A stretch of 64,000 nt of DNA from Silvibacterium dinghuense (GTDB taxonomy: Bacteria; Acidobacteriota; Terriglobia; Terriglobales; Acidobacteriaceae): NCBI RefSeq assembly GCF_004123295.1, contig NZ_SDMK01000001.1:248001-312000 (forward strand), in the 5' to 3' direction. The position numbers and the translations under genes are program-made. A model generated the notes under the pieces. That model saw only the letters and a list, made by a program, of their open reading frames with translations, was not told the DNA's origin and did not search any database. This document shows positions 43,971 through 53,136 of the stretch, in pieces. Position 1 is the stretch's first letter; each line of letters starts with the position of its first letter.

Positions 43971-44714
43971 TTATCCTCTGCGCTCGCGCTGTTCGCTCGG
44001 CAGAGCCCGCTCAGCCTCTCCTGCCGTAATCGTCGTATCCGACGGCCGGATGGCTCCATAGAGAACCGCTGCAATCACTGCGCCGACGAAAGGCGCGACG
44101 ATGAACAGCCACAGCTGCTGCAAGGCCCAGCCACCGACAAAGATCGCAGGACCGATGCTGCGCGCCGGATTCACCGAGGTATTCGTAATCGGAATGCCCA
44201 CCAGATGAATCAACACCAGCACCAGACCGATCGGAATGCCGGCAAAGCCTACCGGAGCCTTAATGTCCGTCGACCCGAGCACGGTCAGGACCAGAAAACC
44301 GGTGAGAATAACCTCAGCCAGGAAGCACGCCGGCAGAGAATAGAGGCCGGGCGAGTGCGCGCCATACCCGTTCGCTCCCAGGCCGGACGTGGCAGCGGAG
44401 TAACCCCCGGGAGCGCCCTGCGCGATGAAAAGGATCAAGGCTGCAGCGATGATCGCACCAACAATCTGGGCGATCACGTAGCCGACCGCATCCTTTACGC
44501 CGATCTTTCTGGCGACGAGCAAACCCAGTGTCACCGCCGGATTGATGTGGCAACCGGATATCGGCCCGATGGCGTAGGCCATGGTCAGAAGCGTAAGTCC
44601 AAAGGCAAATGCCACTCCGAGAAAACCGATATGGCTGCCGGCGAGTACCGCGCTGCCAACGCCGCCAAAGACCAGAACAAAGGTACCGATCGCTTCCGCA
44701 GCGAGCTTCTTCAT
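43971..44714 (-). CDS. aqpZ: Aquaporin (MIP family), AqpZ-like
   Basis: 247 residues with six helices and both NPA boxes: [11 protein letters not shown] in loop B and [12 protein letters not shown] in loop E. The residues around the second box (Arg after NPA) and the absence of glycerol-channel Asp in NPARSIGP favour a water channel of AqpZ type. Two insertions (around [17 protein letters not shown]) lengthen loop C. It is transcribed alone, away from the hairpin at 44794-44822. Confidence 0.93.
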   Translation of the reverse strand: MKKLAAEAIGTFVLVFGGVGSAVLAGSHIGFLGVAFAFGLTLLTMAYAIGPISGCHINPAVTLGLLVARKIGVKDAVGYVIAQIVGAIIAAALILFIAQGAPGGYSAATSGLGANGYGAHSPGLYSLPACFLAEVILTGFLVLTVLGSTDIKAPVGFAGIPIGLVLVLIHLVGIPITNTSVNPARSIGPAIFVGGWALQQLWLFIVAPFVGAVIAAVLYGAIRPSDTTITAGEAERALPSEQRERRG

Positions 44715-44793
44715 ACGTAGGACCTCGTTATCAGGAAATAACTGACGAGGCTCAATTTACTCTCGGGAAACTCATGCGCAAAGCAAAATCCAA

Positions 44794-44822
44794 GCGGCAA
44801 CAAATTAATAAATTGTTGCCGC
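44794..44822. repeat. Perfect 10-bp inverted repeat, probable terminator of the epimerase gene
   Basis: GCGGCAACAA (44794-44803) and TTGTTGCCGC (44813-44822) with a 9-nt AT-rich loop. On the minus strand it follows the epimerase stop by about 40 bp, and TTGGATTTT comes next, a weak T-run. Confidence 0.5.
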
Positions 44823-44860
44823 GATGGAGCCTTTCTTTCCCCACGCCAGAGGAAGTCGCC

Positions 44861-45820
44861 TTAGCGGCCAGCCGTAGCGGCGTATTGCTCCTTGTACCAC
44901 TCGACCGTGCGCCGCAAGCCTTCTTCAAAGCCGATAGCCGGATCGTAGCCAAAGGCCTCACGCGCGGCGGAGATATCGGCCAGAGAGTCCTTGATGTCAC
45001 CGGTGCGCGGCGGTCCATAGATGGGCTGCTCCTTGAAGCCGAGCAGCTGCGCCAGCACGCGGAAGGTGTCGTTGAGCGTGTGACGATCGCCGCACGCCAC
45101 GTTGAAGACGCGGCCGGAGACATTTTCGACAGGCGCTTCCATGGCCTTGATGTTGGCGGAAACGGCATTGGCGACGTAGGTAAAGTCGCGACCCTGCTCG
45201 CCGTCGCCGTGGATGCTGGGCCGTTCGCCCTGCATCATCTGCAGCGTGAACTTGGCCATCACGCCGCTGTAGGGCGAATCCGGCACCTGGCGCGGCCCGA
45301 AGATGTTGAAGTAACGCAGGCAGACCGTTTCAAGTCCGTAAACCTGCCAGAAGCTCTTCATGTAGTACTCGCCGGTGAGTTTCTGCACCGGGTAGGGCGC
45401 GATGGGCATGGGCACCATCGTCTCCACGCGCGGAAAGCCGGGCTGGTTGCCGTAGGCCGAAGACGAGGCCGAGTAGACCACGCGTTTCACACCCGCCGCG
45501 CGCGCGCCTTCGAGCAGGTTGAAGGTGCCGTCGATGTTCGCCGTGTGACTGGTGCGCGGATCGAGCACCGAGCGCGGCACCGAGGGCAGCGCCGCCACGT
45601 GGAAGATAGAGTCCACGCCCTCGCAGGCCCGCGCCGTCGCCTCGGCATCGCGCAGGTCGCAGTGGACAAATTCGAATTTTCCGTCGATTGCAGCAAGATT
45701 CTCTTTACGCCCGGTCTCGAAGTTGTCGAGCCCCCGCACCACGTCGCCACGCTCGATCAAAGTCTGCGTAAGCCACGAACCAATAAAGCCGGCACAGCCG
45801 GTCACCAGATAACGAGCCAT
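44861..45820 (-). CDS. NAD-dependent sugar epimerase/dehydratase (SDR, GalE/WbpP-like)
   Basis: 319 residues from ATG 45820. The frame is open much further upstream, but that part is antisense to manA. The NAD loop TGCAGFIGSWLTQTL, GLDNFETGRKENL, the catalytic Ser region SASSSAYGNQ and YPVQK (Tyr-x3-Lys) and FGPRQVPDSPYSGVM mark a UDP-hexose 4-epimerase-like SDR, closest in motif to WbpP/UDP-GlcNAc epimerases. It probably supplies a nucleotide sugar for surface glycan synthesis. It is divergent from manA with a 111-bp intergenic region. Confidence 0.85.
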   Translation of the reverse strand: MARYLVTGCAGFIGSWLTQTLIERGDVVRGLDNFETGRKENLAAIDGKFEFVHCDLRDAEATARACEGVDSIFHVAALPSVPRSVLDPRTSHTANIDGTFNLLEGARAAGVKRVVYSASSSAYGNQPGFPRVETMVPMPIAPYPVQKLTGEYYMKSFWQVYGLETVCLRYFNIFGPRQVPDSPYSGVMAKFTLQMMQGERPSIHGDGEQGRDFTYVANAVSANIKAMEAPVENVSGRVFNVACGDRHTLNDTFRVLAQLLGFKEQPIYGPPRTGDIKDSLADISAAREAFGYDPAIGFEEGLRRTVEWYKEQYAATAGR

Positions 45821-45931
45821 ATCTCTTTCATCGTAAATTGCCCAGAAGACGAGTGCCGGGATCGCCCTTTCACTAACCCGTAATCCTTTCCTCTTCAGTT
45901 GTTTCCCACTTCTCAGGCATACTGGAAGAGC

Positions 45932-46876
45932 ATGAGTGAACTTGCCCCCTTCCGCCTCGAGCCGTATTTCCGTACCCGTATCTGGGGATTCCACGACCTT
46001 GCTCCCTGGTATGACTTCCACACCGACGGCGAGCCCATCGGCGAAGTCTGGCTGACCGGCGAGATGTGCAAAGTAGCCACCGGCCCTGATGCCGGCCTCA
46101 CGCTGACCGAGATCACGGCCAAGCTCGGCCACGGCCTGCTCGGCGAGGCCTTCGGCACCGGCGAGTTCCCGCTGCTCATCAAGCTGCTCTTCCCCAAGGA
46201 AAAGCTCAGCGTGCAGGTGCATCCTGACGACGCGCTGGCGCAGAAGTACGGCGAGCCGCGCGGCAAGACCGAGTGCTGGTATGCGCTCGACGCCCAGCCC
46301 GGCGCCGCGGTCGCGCTCGGCATCAAGCACGGTGTCACTGCGGATGAAATCCGCGCCTCGATCGAGAACTCCACGCTCGAAGACCTGCTCCAGATGGTTC
46401 CGGTCTCGAAGGGCGACATGCTCTACGTCGACGCCGGCACCGTGCATGCCATGGGCCCGGGCGTCGTCATCCTCGAGACGCAGCAGACCAGCGACCGTAC
46501 CTACCGGATGTACGATTACGGCCGCCCGCGCGAGCTGCACATCGAGAAGTCGATCGAGGCCATGCGCCTTGAGACACACGCCGGCAAGATTCCGCCGCAG
46601 GCCGCCAACGGCTCAACCATCCTGATCGACGAGAAGTACTTCCGCATCGAGCGCTGGGATGTACCTGCGGGTGAGGCAAATAGCCTGGTGACTCCCATCG
46701 GCAAGGTGCAGATGCTCTTCGTCGTCGACGGCTCGCTCGAGATCGCCGCAACCGGCGCCGAACCCTTCACTGTCGGCCGCTGCCAGCTCGCTGTGATCCC
46801 AGCCGACGCCGCCGGCGTTACCGTGACCGCCACTTCGCCTTCGAGCGTGGTGCGTATCCGCCCGAACGAAGTTTAG
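45932..46876 (+). CDS. manA: Mannose-6-phosphate isomerase (type I)
   Basis: 314 residues from ATG 45932, with GGAAGAG about 4 nt upstream; the extra leader to 45899 has none. Zinc ligands are in VQVHPDD, the Glu of GKTECWY and the His of AGTVHAMGPG. ILETQQTSDRTYRMYDYGRP is characteristic. It converts fructose-6-phosphate and mannose-6-phosphate. It begins a rightward series that ends in pgi and together forms the fructose-6-phosphate to GDP-mannose path. Confidence 0.93.
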   Translation: MSELAPFRLEPYFRTRIWGFHDLAPWYDFHTDGEPIGEVWLTGEMCKVATGPDAGLTLTEITAKLGHGLLGEAFGTGEFPLLIKLLFPKEKLSVQVHPDDALAQKYGEPRGKTECWYALDAQPGAAVALGIKHGVTADEIRASIENSTLEDLLQMVPVSKGDMLYVDAGTVHAMGPGVVILETQQTSDRTYRMYDYGRPRELHIEKSIEAMRLETHAGKIPPQAANGSTILIDEKYFRIERWDVPAGEANSLVTPIGKVQMLFVVDGSLEIAATGAEPFTVGRCQLAVIPADAAGVTVTATSPSSVVRIRPNEV

Positions 46877-47029
46877 TCCGCCTTCCAAGCCGCGGCCCGG
46901 GATCACCTGGCCGCGCGCCGGTTTTACGTTTCCCCAGCGCCTGTTCTCCATCCACAGCAACACTGAGGGCACACACCACGAAGCCGCATCACACCGGTCC
47001 CCCTCATCCTCCATGAAAGGTGACGCGCA

Positions 47030-48139
47030 TTGAAGATCGACTTCCGTCCCATCATCCTCGCCGGCGGCAGCGGCACGCGCTTCTGGCCCCGCAGCCGTAA
47101 GGCCCGCGCCAAGCAGGTGCTCGCGCTCGACGGCGAACGCACCATGATCCAGCGCACCGTCGACCGCCTGGCTCCTCTGGCCAGCCCCGAGGATGTGTGG
47201 GTCATCACCAACGACCTGCTCTCCGGCACCATCTGCGGACAGCTCGACGTGGTTCCCGATGAGCATGTGGTCTGCGAGCCGGCTGCACGTAACACCGCAC
47301 CTGCCGTGGGCCTGGCCGCATTCCTCATCGAAAAACTCAACCCGGAAGCGGTGATCGGCATCTTTCCTGCCGACCACGTCATCGGCAACCAGCCTGAGTT
47401 CATCCGTGTCATCGAACAGGCCGTAAACCTCGCGGCAGCCGGTGAGAATATGGTCGTGCTCGGCGTGACACCTACGCGCCCGGAGACCGGCTACGGCTAC
47501 ATCGAAACCGGAGAAAAAATCGGCGAAGGCGTGGCCCGCGTACGCCGCTTTACGGAGAAACCGAATCAGGAGCGCGCTGAGGAGTTCCTCGCCGCCGGTA
47601 ATTACCACTGGAACAGCGGCATCTTCATTTGGAGCGCCCGCACGATCGCCAACGCCATCCGCGAGCATCTGCCGGAGACCGCGCCACTACTGGAAAAGAT
47701 CGCCAACGCGTACGGCACCCCCGAGTTCCGCGAGGTTTTCGCCGCGCTCTATCCGCAGTGCGAGAACATCAGCGTCGATTACGCCGTGCTCGAGCCCCGT
47801 TCGGCCAAGGGTGAGAGCCGCTCCAGCCTCTATTGCCTGCCGGCCAACTTCGGCTGGAATGATCTCGGCTCCTGGGCTGCGCTCTTCGAGCACAGCCATG
47901 AGATCAAGGCCAATCTCGACGAGCACGGCAATGTCACGGAAGCCTCCGGCAGCCTGGCCATCGAGGCGCACGATAATTATGTGTACACCCCGCAGAAATT
48001 CGTCGCTCTGGTCGGGGTAAAGGATCTGGTCGTCGTCGAAACCGAGGACGCCGTTCTGATTACCTCGCGCCATCATTCTCAGGACGTCGGCAAAGTTGTG
48101 AAGGAACTCGCCGCACAGGGACGCAAAGACCTCATCTGA
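47030..48139 (+). CDS. manC: Mannose-1-phosphate guanylyltransferase
   Basis: 369 residues from TTG 47030, with AAAGG 9 nt upstream. The nucleotidyltransferase start PIILAGGSGTRFWPRSR is unmistakable; other landmarks are PAARNTAPAVGLAA, FPADHVI, TGYGYIE, FTEKPN and NSGIFIW. It transfers GMP to mannose-1-phosphate. It is the short form, without the C-terminal isomerase domain of AlgA; the isomerase is the separate gene just upstream. No promoter is obvious in the 153 bp before it. Confidence 0.93.
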   Translation: MKIDFRPIILAGGSGTRFWPRSRKARAKQVLALDGERTMIQRTVDRLAPLASPEDVWVITNDLLSGTICGQLDVVPDEHVVCEPAARNTAPAVGLAAFLIEKLNPEAVIGIFPADHVIGNQPEFIRVIEQAVNLAAAGENMVVLGVTPTRPETGYGYIETGEKIGEGVARVRRFTEKPNQERAEEFLAAGNYHWNSGIFIWSARTIANAIREHLPETAPLLEKIANAYGTPEFREVFAALYPQCENISVDYAVLEPRSAKGESRSSLYCLPANFGWNDLGSWAALFEHSHEIKANLDEHGNVTEASGSLAIEAHDNYVYTPQKFVALVGVKDLVVVETEDAVLITSRHHSQDVGKVVKELAAQGRKDLI

Positions 48140-48210
48140 TCGGCAGCCGAATCAGAGGCCTGGCGTCCAAAACCACCCCCGAATCCCCCTTAAGAGCGAG
48201 ACAATACAGC

Positions 48211-49653
48211 ATGGCCCAAACCACAGCGATCAAGTTCGGCACCGACGGCTGGCGCGGCATCATCGCCGACGATTTCACCTTCGACAACGTCCGTATTGCC
48301 GCCTCCGCCGTCGCGAATTATCTGCACGCCTCCACCGATCCCAAGGAAGCCGTGAGCAAGGGCATCTGCATCGGCTATGACACCCGCTTCGCCTCCGACC
48401 GCTTCGCGCGCGCCGTCGCCGAAGTCGTCGCCGCCTCCGGCATCCCGATCAAGCTGGCCAGCCGCATCACACCCACTCCGGCTCTGTCCTATGCCGTGCG
48501 CGAGCTCGGCGCGGCCGGCGGCGTCATGATCACCTCCAGCCACAACCCCTTCCAGTGGAACGGCGTGAAGTACAAGGCCTGGTACGGTGGTTCGGGCAAG
48601 CCCTCCATCATCTCCGCCATCGAGTCGCACCTGGCCGATGCGCCCATCAAGGCCGCAACGCCTGCCTCGATCGAAGAGGTTGATTTTGTTCCCGCCTACG
48701 TCGACGCGATCAAGAAGTTTGTCGACCTCGACCTGATCGCCAAGGCCGGCAAGAAGTTCGCCATCGACTGCATGTACGGCGCGGGCGCGGGCATCATCTC
48801 CGCCATCTTCACCGAGATCGGCGTCAACCACATCCAGATCCGCGCCGAACATGATCCACTCTTCCCCGGCATCAACCCTGAACCCATCGAGCCGCACATC
48901 ATCGCGCTCGAAGAAGCGGTCGTCGCAAACAAGTGTGACGCGGGCCTCGCGACCGACGGTGACGCCGACCGCATTGGCGCCGCCGATGAGCATGGCAACT
49001 TTGTCGATCCGCACAAGATTTACGCCGTGCTGCTGGAGTGGCTGCTGAAGCGCAAGGGCTGGCCAGGCGACATCACCCGCGCCTTCAACACCACACTCAT
49101 GCTCGACCGCATCGCGGCCAAGTATGGCCGCACCCTGCACGAGCACGGCATCGGCTTCAAGTTCGTCTGCGACCTCATGCTCGAGAAGGACATCCTGATC
49201 GGCGGCGAGGAGTCGGGCGGTATCGGCATCTCGCGTCACCTGCCCGAGCGCGATGGCCTGCTCAACTCGCTACTGCTCGCGAACGTGATGGCCGAGGAAG
49301 GCAAGACCCTCGGCGAGCTGGTCGCCGATCTGCAAGCCGAGTACGGCGAGCACCAATACGGCCGCATCGATCTGCATATTCCGGACGACATCAAGAATGC
49401 CGCCATCGCCCGCGCACGCGCCGGCGTGAAGGAGTTCGCAGGCATGGCGGTCGAGCATGTCGAGACGCTCGACGGCATCAAGTTCTTCCTCGACAACCCT
49501 GAGGCGAAGACCAAGCCGAACGCCGCCAAGAGCTGGCTGCTGCTCCGCGCCTCTGGCACCGAACCGCTGATGCGTATCTACTCTGAATCGTGCTCGAAGG
49601 AATCAGTGCAGAAGCTGCTCGAAGCCGGACGGAAGTTCGCACTTGAGTCGTAA
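48211..49653 (+). CDS. Phosphoglucomutase/phosphomannomutase family enzyme
   Basis: 480 residues. All four family motifs are intact: the phosphoserine loop TSSHNPFQWNG, the metal site TDGDADRIGA, the sugar-binding GGEESGGIG, and the phosphate-binding RASGTEPLMRIY. Position between manC and pgi suggests phosphomannomutase (ManB) activity, mannose-6- to mannose-1-phosphate; phosphoglucomutase activity is equally compatible with the motifs, and dual-specificity enzymes are common. It starts 71 bp after manC and is followed by a strong terminator. Confidence 0.9.
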   Translation: MAQTTAIKFGTDGWRGIIADDFTFDNVRIAASAVANYLHASTDPKEAVSKGICIGYDTRFASDRFARAVAEVVAASGIPIKLASRITPTPALSYAVRELGAAGGVMITSSHNPFQWNGVKYKAWYGGSGKPSIISAIESHLADAPIKAATPASIEEVDFVPAYVDAIKKFVDLDLIAKAGKKFAIDCMYGAGAGIISAIFTEIGVNHIQIRAEHDPLFPGINPEPIEPHIIALEEAVVANKCDAGLATDGDADRIGAADEHGNFVDPHKIYAVLLEWLLKRKGWPGDITRAFNTTLMLDRIAAKYGRTLHEHGIGFKFVCDLMLEKDILIGGEESGGIGISRHLPERDGLLNSLLLANVMAEEGKTLGELVADLQAEYGEHQYGRIDLHIPDDIKNAAIARARAGVKEFAGMAVEHVETLDGIKFFLDNPEAKTKPNAAKSWLLLRASGTEPLMRIYSESCSKESVQKLLEAGRKFALES

Positions 49654-49671
49654 TCCTTCTTAGAAAACGAC

Positions 49672-49706
49672 AAACGCCGCGACGGATCGATCCGTCGCGG
49701 CGTTTT
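49672..49706 (+). terminator. Strong rho-independent terminator after the mutase gene
   Basis: AAACGCCGCGACGGATC continues directly into its reverse complement (nearly perfect palindrome centred at 49688/49689), ending GCGTTTTGC. The stem is at least 14 bp. Confidence 0.9.
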
Positions 49707-49952
49707 GCTGTTTGCTGAACTGGCCACATCCACAAGTCCAGCGATGGGTACCAAGAATCAGCCCTCGTCTAGCTCAACCGGCGCACGCGCCGCCGGCGGG
49801 CAAAGGCTTTGTCGAGGGTGCCGAAGGCGAGAAGCCTGGACGGCCAGTTCATTTACAGCACTTTCACGAGACGACCAGCCTGCATTCGGAATCCAAGCAA
49901 GTGTATTAGGCTCAAAGAGAACACTTTTTTGTGAAAGGTAGATGGCACAACG

Positions 49953-51596
49953 ATGAGCAACACTTCCGCTCCCGCCCAGACACCCCTGACCGAACTGGCC
50001 GCCTGGAAGGCGCTCGAGGCGCACTACAAGAGCATCAGCACCGCGCACCTGCGCGATCTGTTCAAGAACGATCCCGAGCGCGGCACCCGCCTCACGGCCG
50101 AAGCCGACGGCATCTTCCTCGACTACTCGAAGCACCGCATCACTGACGAAACCATCCAGCTGCTCCTCCAACTCGCCGAAGAGAGCGGCCTGAAGTCGCG
50201 CATCGACGCGATGTTCTCGGGCGAAAAGATCAACATCACCGAGAATCGTGCCGTGCTTCACGTGGCGCTGCGCGCGCCCAAGGGCGAGAAGATCGTCGTC
50301 GACGGCGAGGATGTCGTGCCGGAAGTGCACACGGTTCTCGACCGGATGGCCGCCTTCTCCGACCGCGTCCGCTCGGGCGAGTGGAAGGGCTACACCGGCA
50401 AAGCGATCAAGAACATCGTCAACATCGGCATTGGCGGTTCGGATCTCGGCCCGGTCATGGCTTATGAGGCGCTCAAGCACTACAGCCAGCGCGACCTGAC
50501 CTTCCGCTTCGTCTCGAACATCGACGGCACGGACTTTGTCGAGGCCACGCGCGACCTCGATCCGGAAGAGACGCTGTTCATCATCGCCTCGAAGACCTTT
50601 ACCACCCTCGAGACCATGACCAACGCGCACTCGGCGCGCGTCTGGGCGCTGGCCAAGCTCAAGCACGAAGCCGCCATCGCCAAGCACTTCGTCGCCGTCT
50701 CGACGGCGGAGAAAGAAGTCACCAAGTTCGGCATCGACACCGCGAACATGTTCGGCTTCTGGGACTGGGTGGGCGGCCGCTACTCCATGGATTCGGCAAT
50801 CGGTCTCTCGACCATGCTGGCCATCGGTCCGGACAACTTCCGCAAGCTGCTGGCCGGCTTCCACGCGATGGACGAGCACTTCCGCACCGCTCCGCTCGAG
50901 AAGAACCTGCCCGCGCTCATGGGTCTGCTGACCGTCTGGTACACCGACTTCTTCAATGCCCAGACCGTCGCGGTTCTGCCCTACGACCAGTACCTCAAGC
51001 GCTTCCCGGCCTACCTGCAGCAGCTCACCATGGAGAGCAACGGCAAGCACGTCACGCTTTCCGGCAAGCATGTGAACTACGAGACCGGCCCGATCTTCTG
51101 GGGCGAGCCCGGCACCAACGGCCAGCACTCCTTCTACCAGCTCATCCACCAGGGCACGAAGCTGATCCCTTGTGACTTCATCGGCTTCTCAAAGACGCTG
51201 AACCCGCTCGGCAACCACCACGACCTGCTGATGGCCAACGTCTTCGCACAGGCCGAGGCCCTGGCCTTCGGCAAGACCGCCGAAGAGGTCAAAGCCGAGG
51301 GCACGGCCGACTGGCTGGTCCCCCACCGCGTCTTCGAAGGCAACCGCCCGTCAAACACCATTCTCGTTCCCGAGCTGACACCAGAAGCCCTCGGCAAGCT
51401 GGTCGCCCTCTACGAGCACAGCGTCTTTACCCAGGGCGTGATCTGGCAGATCAACTCGTTTGACCAGTGGGGCGTGGAACTGGGCAAGGTGCTGGCCAAG
51501 AACATCGGCCACGAGCTGGAGGGCGCGGAGAAGGTGACGTCGCACGACAGCTCGACCAACAACCTGATCAATCTCTACAAGAAGCAGCGCGGCTAA
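49953..51596 (+). CDS. pgi: Glucose-6-phosphate isomerase
   Basis: 547 residues. Family signatures are clear: [32 protein letters not shown] (phosphate loop), [20 protein letters not shown], the catalytic ESNGKHV, and [11 protein letters not shown] near the C-terminus. It interconverts glucose-6-phosphate and fructose-6-phosphate and so supplies the mannose branch encoded upstream as well as central metabolism. The gene has its own leader, with 299 bp between it and the mutase gene, and a strong terminator at 51617-51668. Confidence 0.96.
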   Translation: MSNTSAPAQTPLTELAAWKALEAHYKSISTAHLRDLFKNDPERGTRLTAEADGIFLDYSKHRITDETIQLLLQLAEESGLKSRIDAMFSGEKINITENRAVLHVALRAPKGEKIVVDGEDVVPEVHTVLDRMAAFSDRVRSGEWKGYTGKAIKNIVNIGIGGSDLGPVMAYEALKHYSQRDLTFRFVSNIDGTDFVEATRDLDPEETLFIIASKTFTTLETMTNAHSARVWALAKLKHEAAIAKHFVAVSTAEKEVTKFGIDTANMFGFWDWVGGRYSMDSAIGLSTMLAIGPDNFRKLLAGFHAMDEHFRTAPLEKNLPALMGLLTVWYTDFFNAQTVAVLPYDQYLKRFPAYLQQLTMESNGKHVTLSGKHVNYETGPIFWGEPGTNGQHSFYQLIHQGTKLIPCDFIGFSKTLNPLGNHHDLLMANVFAQAEALAFGKTAEEVKAEGTADWLVPHRVFEGNRPSNTILVPELTPEALGKLVALYEHSVFTQGVIWQINSFDQWGVELGKVLAKNIGHELEGAEKVTSHDSSTNNLINLYKKQRG

Positions 51597-51616
51597 AGCG
51601 CTGCCACAGCAAATAC

Positions 51617-51668
51617 TTCGGGGAATGAAGTCAGGCAACTGCCCGGCTCCATTCCCCGAAACTTTTTT
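51617..51668 (+). terminator. Rho-independent terminator after pgi
   Basis: TTCGGGGAATG (51617-51627) and CATTCCCCGAA (51650-51660) form an 11-bp stem, followed by ACTTTTTT. Confidence 0.9.
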
Positions 51669-51794
51669 GCCGGTCTGTGGTTCAAATAGATAACGCTTGG
51701 AACGGCGTCCGCGTCCTTACTGTTGAGCAGGAACGGAAAACGCCGGCCGGCATCCGAGATGCGGACCGGCCCACAAGCGGCGAGGTTGAACGAG

Positions 51795-53021
51795 ATGAGC
51801 GGCAATCAGAATAAAACGTTGCGGACTATGCAGATGAACTTCCTGAAGGCTGGAACTGTCGGCCTGCTTTCCGGCTGCCTCTGGCTCTCAGTCCCGGTGC
51901 TGCTTGCACAAAATGCAGCTCCCTCCGACGACAATGTGCAGTCCAACGTGGCCTATGCCATCACGCACGACACGGCTCTCCAGGGCCAGCAGATCACGGC
52001 GACCACCTCCAATGGGCAGGTAACCCTGGCCGGCACGGTGCAGACCAATGCCCAGCGGCAGGAAGCGGAAACCGTGGCCGCCAATGTGACCGGGGTCAGC
52101 GGGATTGCGAACAACCTCAAGGTGACCGATCCCAACTCCCCGATGCCGGCCGCCAACTCCTCGGCTGCAAATCAGGCCAATACCCTTTCCGGTGACGACC
52201 AGGCTCCGGCGCCACCTGACGAAGCCAATATCCAACAGAGCACAGCTCCGCAGCCTCCGGCCGATGCCGGATCGTCGGGTTACGGACAGGGCGGATATGG
52301 CGCTCAGACCGCGCCTCGGAGCGGCTATCAGCAACAGCCTGCGCAGGCCTACTACAACCAGGCTCCGCAGCCGCCCAGCGGGCCGGTTACCATCCCGCAG
52401 GGAACGCTCGTCCGCGTGCGCCTGAACGAGACCATCGATACCTCGAACATCAAGACCGGAGCCTATTTTCAGGCCACAGCGGCTGCCGACGTCTTTCAGG
52501 GCGGCGTACTCGCCATTCCCCGCGGCGCCGTGCTCACCGGCCAGGTCGTCGAAGCCAAGAAGGGCGGCGAGCTAGGCGGATCGGCCAAGCTGCAGTTGAA
52601 CCTGACCAGCATTAACCTCGAAGGCAGAAGCTATCCCGTCGTCACCGACGTATGGGACAACAAGGGTCCCAACAAGGCCGGCTACACTGCCGCGAACACC
52701 GTGGGCGGAGCTGCGGTCGGCGCTCTCATCGGCGGAATCATCGGACGCGGAGCAGGCGCGGCGATCGGCGCCGGTGTCGGCGGCGCTGCTGGCCTCGGAG
52801 CCTCGGCGGCCACCAACGGTCCGCGGCTGATCCTGCCCACCGAGACTCAGCTGGACTTCCACCTGACCACCCCGGTTACCGTACAGCCAGTCTCCTGGCA
52901 GGAGGCGCAGCGCCTGGCCTCATCCGCACCGGCGACTCCGGCCCAGCCCCGGCTGGTGCGTCGTCCGTACTATCCTTACGGCGGCTATCCTCCTCCGCCA
53001 GGCTACATTTACCCTTACTAA
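51795..53021 (+). CDS. BON-domain protein with glycine-zipper segment
   Basis: 408 residues from ATG 51795, with GAGG 9 nt upstream; an earlier in-frame ATG (51723) is less likely. A signal peptide (VGLLSGCLWLSVPVLLAQ) precedes a BON domain (about 45-115: NGQVTLAGTVQTNAQRQEA). A Pro/Gln-rich linker, then a beta domain at about 195-280 (PQGTLVRVRLNETIDTSN) and a glycine-zipper helix (GALIGGIIGRGAGAAIGAG) at about 300-335 follow, ending in Tyr/Pro repeats. BON domains bind membranes and the zipper can insert, so an envelope-associated role, perhaps in stress tolerance, is likely; no reaction is known. Confidence 0.75.
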   Translation: MSGNQNKTLRTMQMNFLKAGTVGLLSGCLWLSVPVLLAQNAAPSDDNVQSNVAYAITHDTALQGQQITATTSNGQVTLAGTVQTNAQRQEAETVAANVTGVSGIANNLKVTDPNSPMPAANSSAANQANTLSGDDQAPAPPDEANIQQSTAPQPPADAGSSGYGQGGYGAQTAPRSGYQQQPAQAYYNQAPQPPSGPVTIPQGTLVRVRLNETIDTSNIKTGAYFQATAAADVFQGGVLAIPRGAVLTGQVVEAKKGGELGGSAKLQLNLTSINLEGRSYPVVTDVWDNKGPNKAGYTAANTVGGAAVGALIGGIIGRGAGAAIGAGVGGAAGLGASAATNGPRLILPTETQLDFHLTTPVTVQPVSWQEAQRLASSAPATPAQPRLVRRPYYPYGGYPPPPGYIYPY

Positions 53022-53045
53022 CGCGCAGGTATCGCAACAGTTGAG

Positions 53046-53082
53046 CGGCCGGACGGCTTCCCCGTCCGGCCGTTGCGCTTTT
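53046..53082 (+). terminator. Rho-independent terminator after the BON gene
   Basis: CGGCCGGACGG (53046-53056), loop CTTCC, CCGTCCGGCCG (53062-53072), then TTGCGCTTTT. Confidence 0.75.
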
Positions 53083-53136
53083 CCACCATGGGGCTTTTCA
53101 ACCGGGGCTTCCCAACCCTGCAGGTAGAATTTAAGA

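Noticed and set aside
45821-46579. Long upstream extension of the minus-strand epimerase frame
   Set aside because: It is antisense to manA, has no family features, and ATG 45820 starts the NAD-binding fold exactly.
46613-47668. Minus-strand open frame across the manA/manC junction
   Set aside because: Antisense to two well-supported genes.
49758-51149. Minus-strand open frame of 463 codons
   Set aside because: It is antisense to pgi and lacks recognisable motifs; GC-rich codon structure creates such frames.
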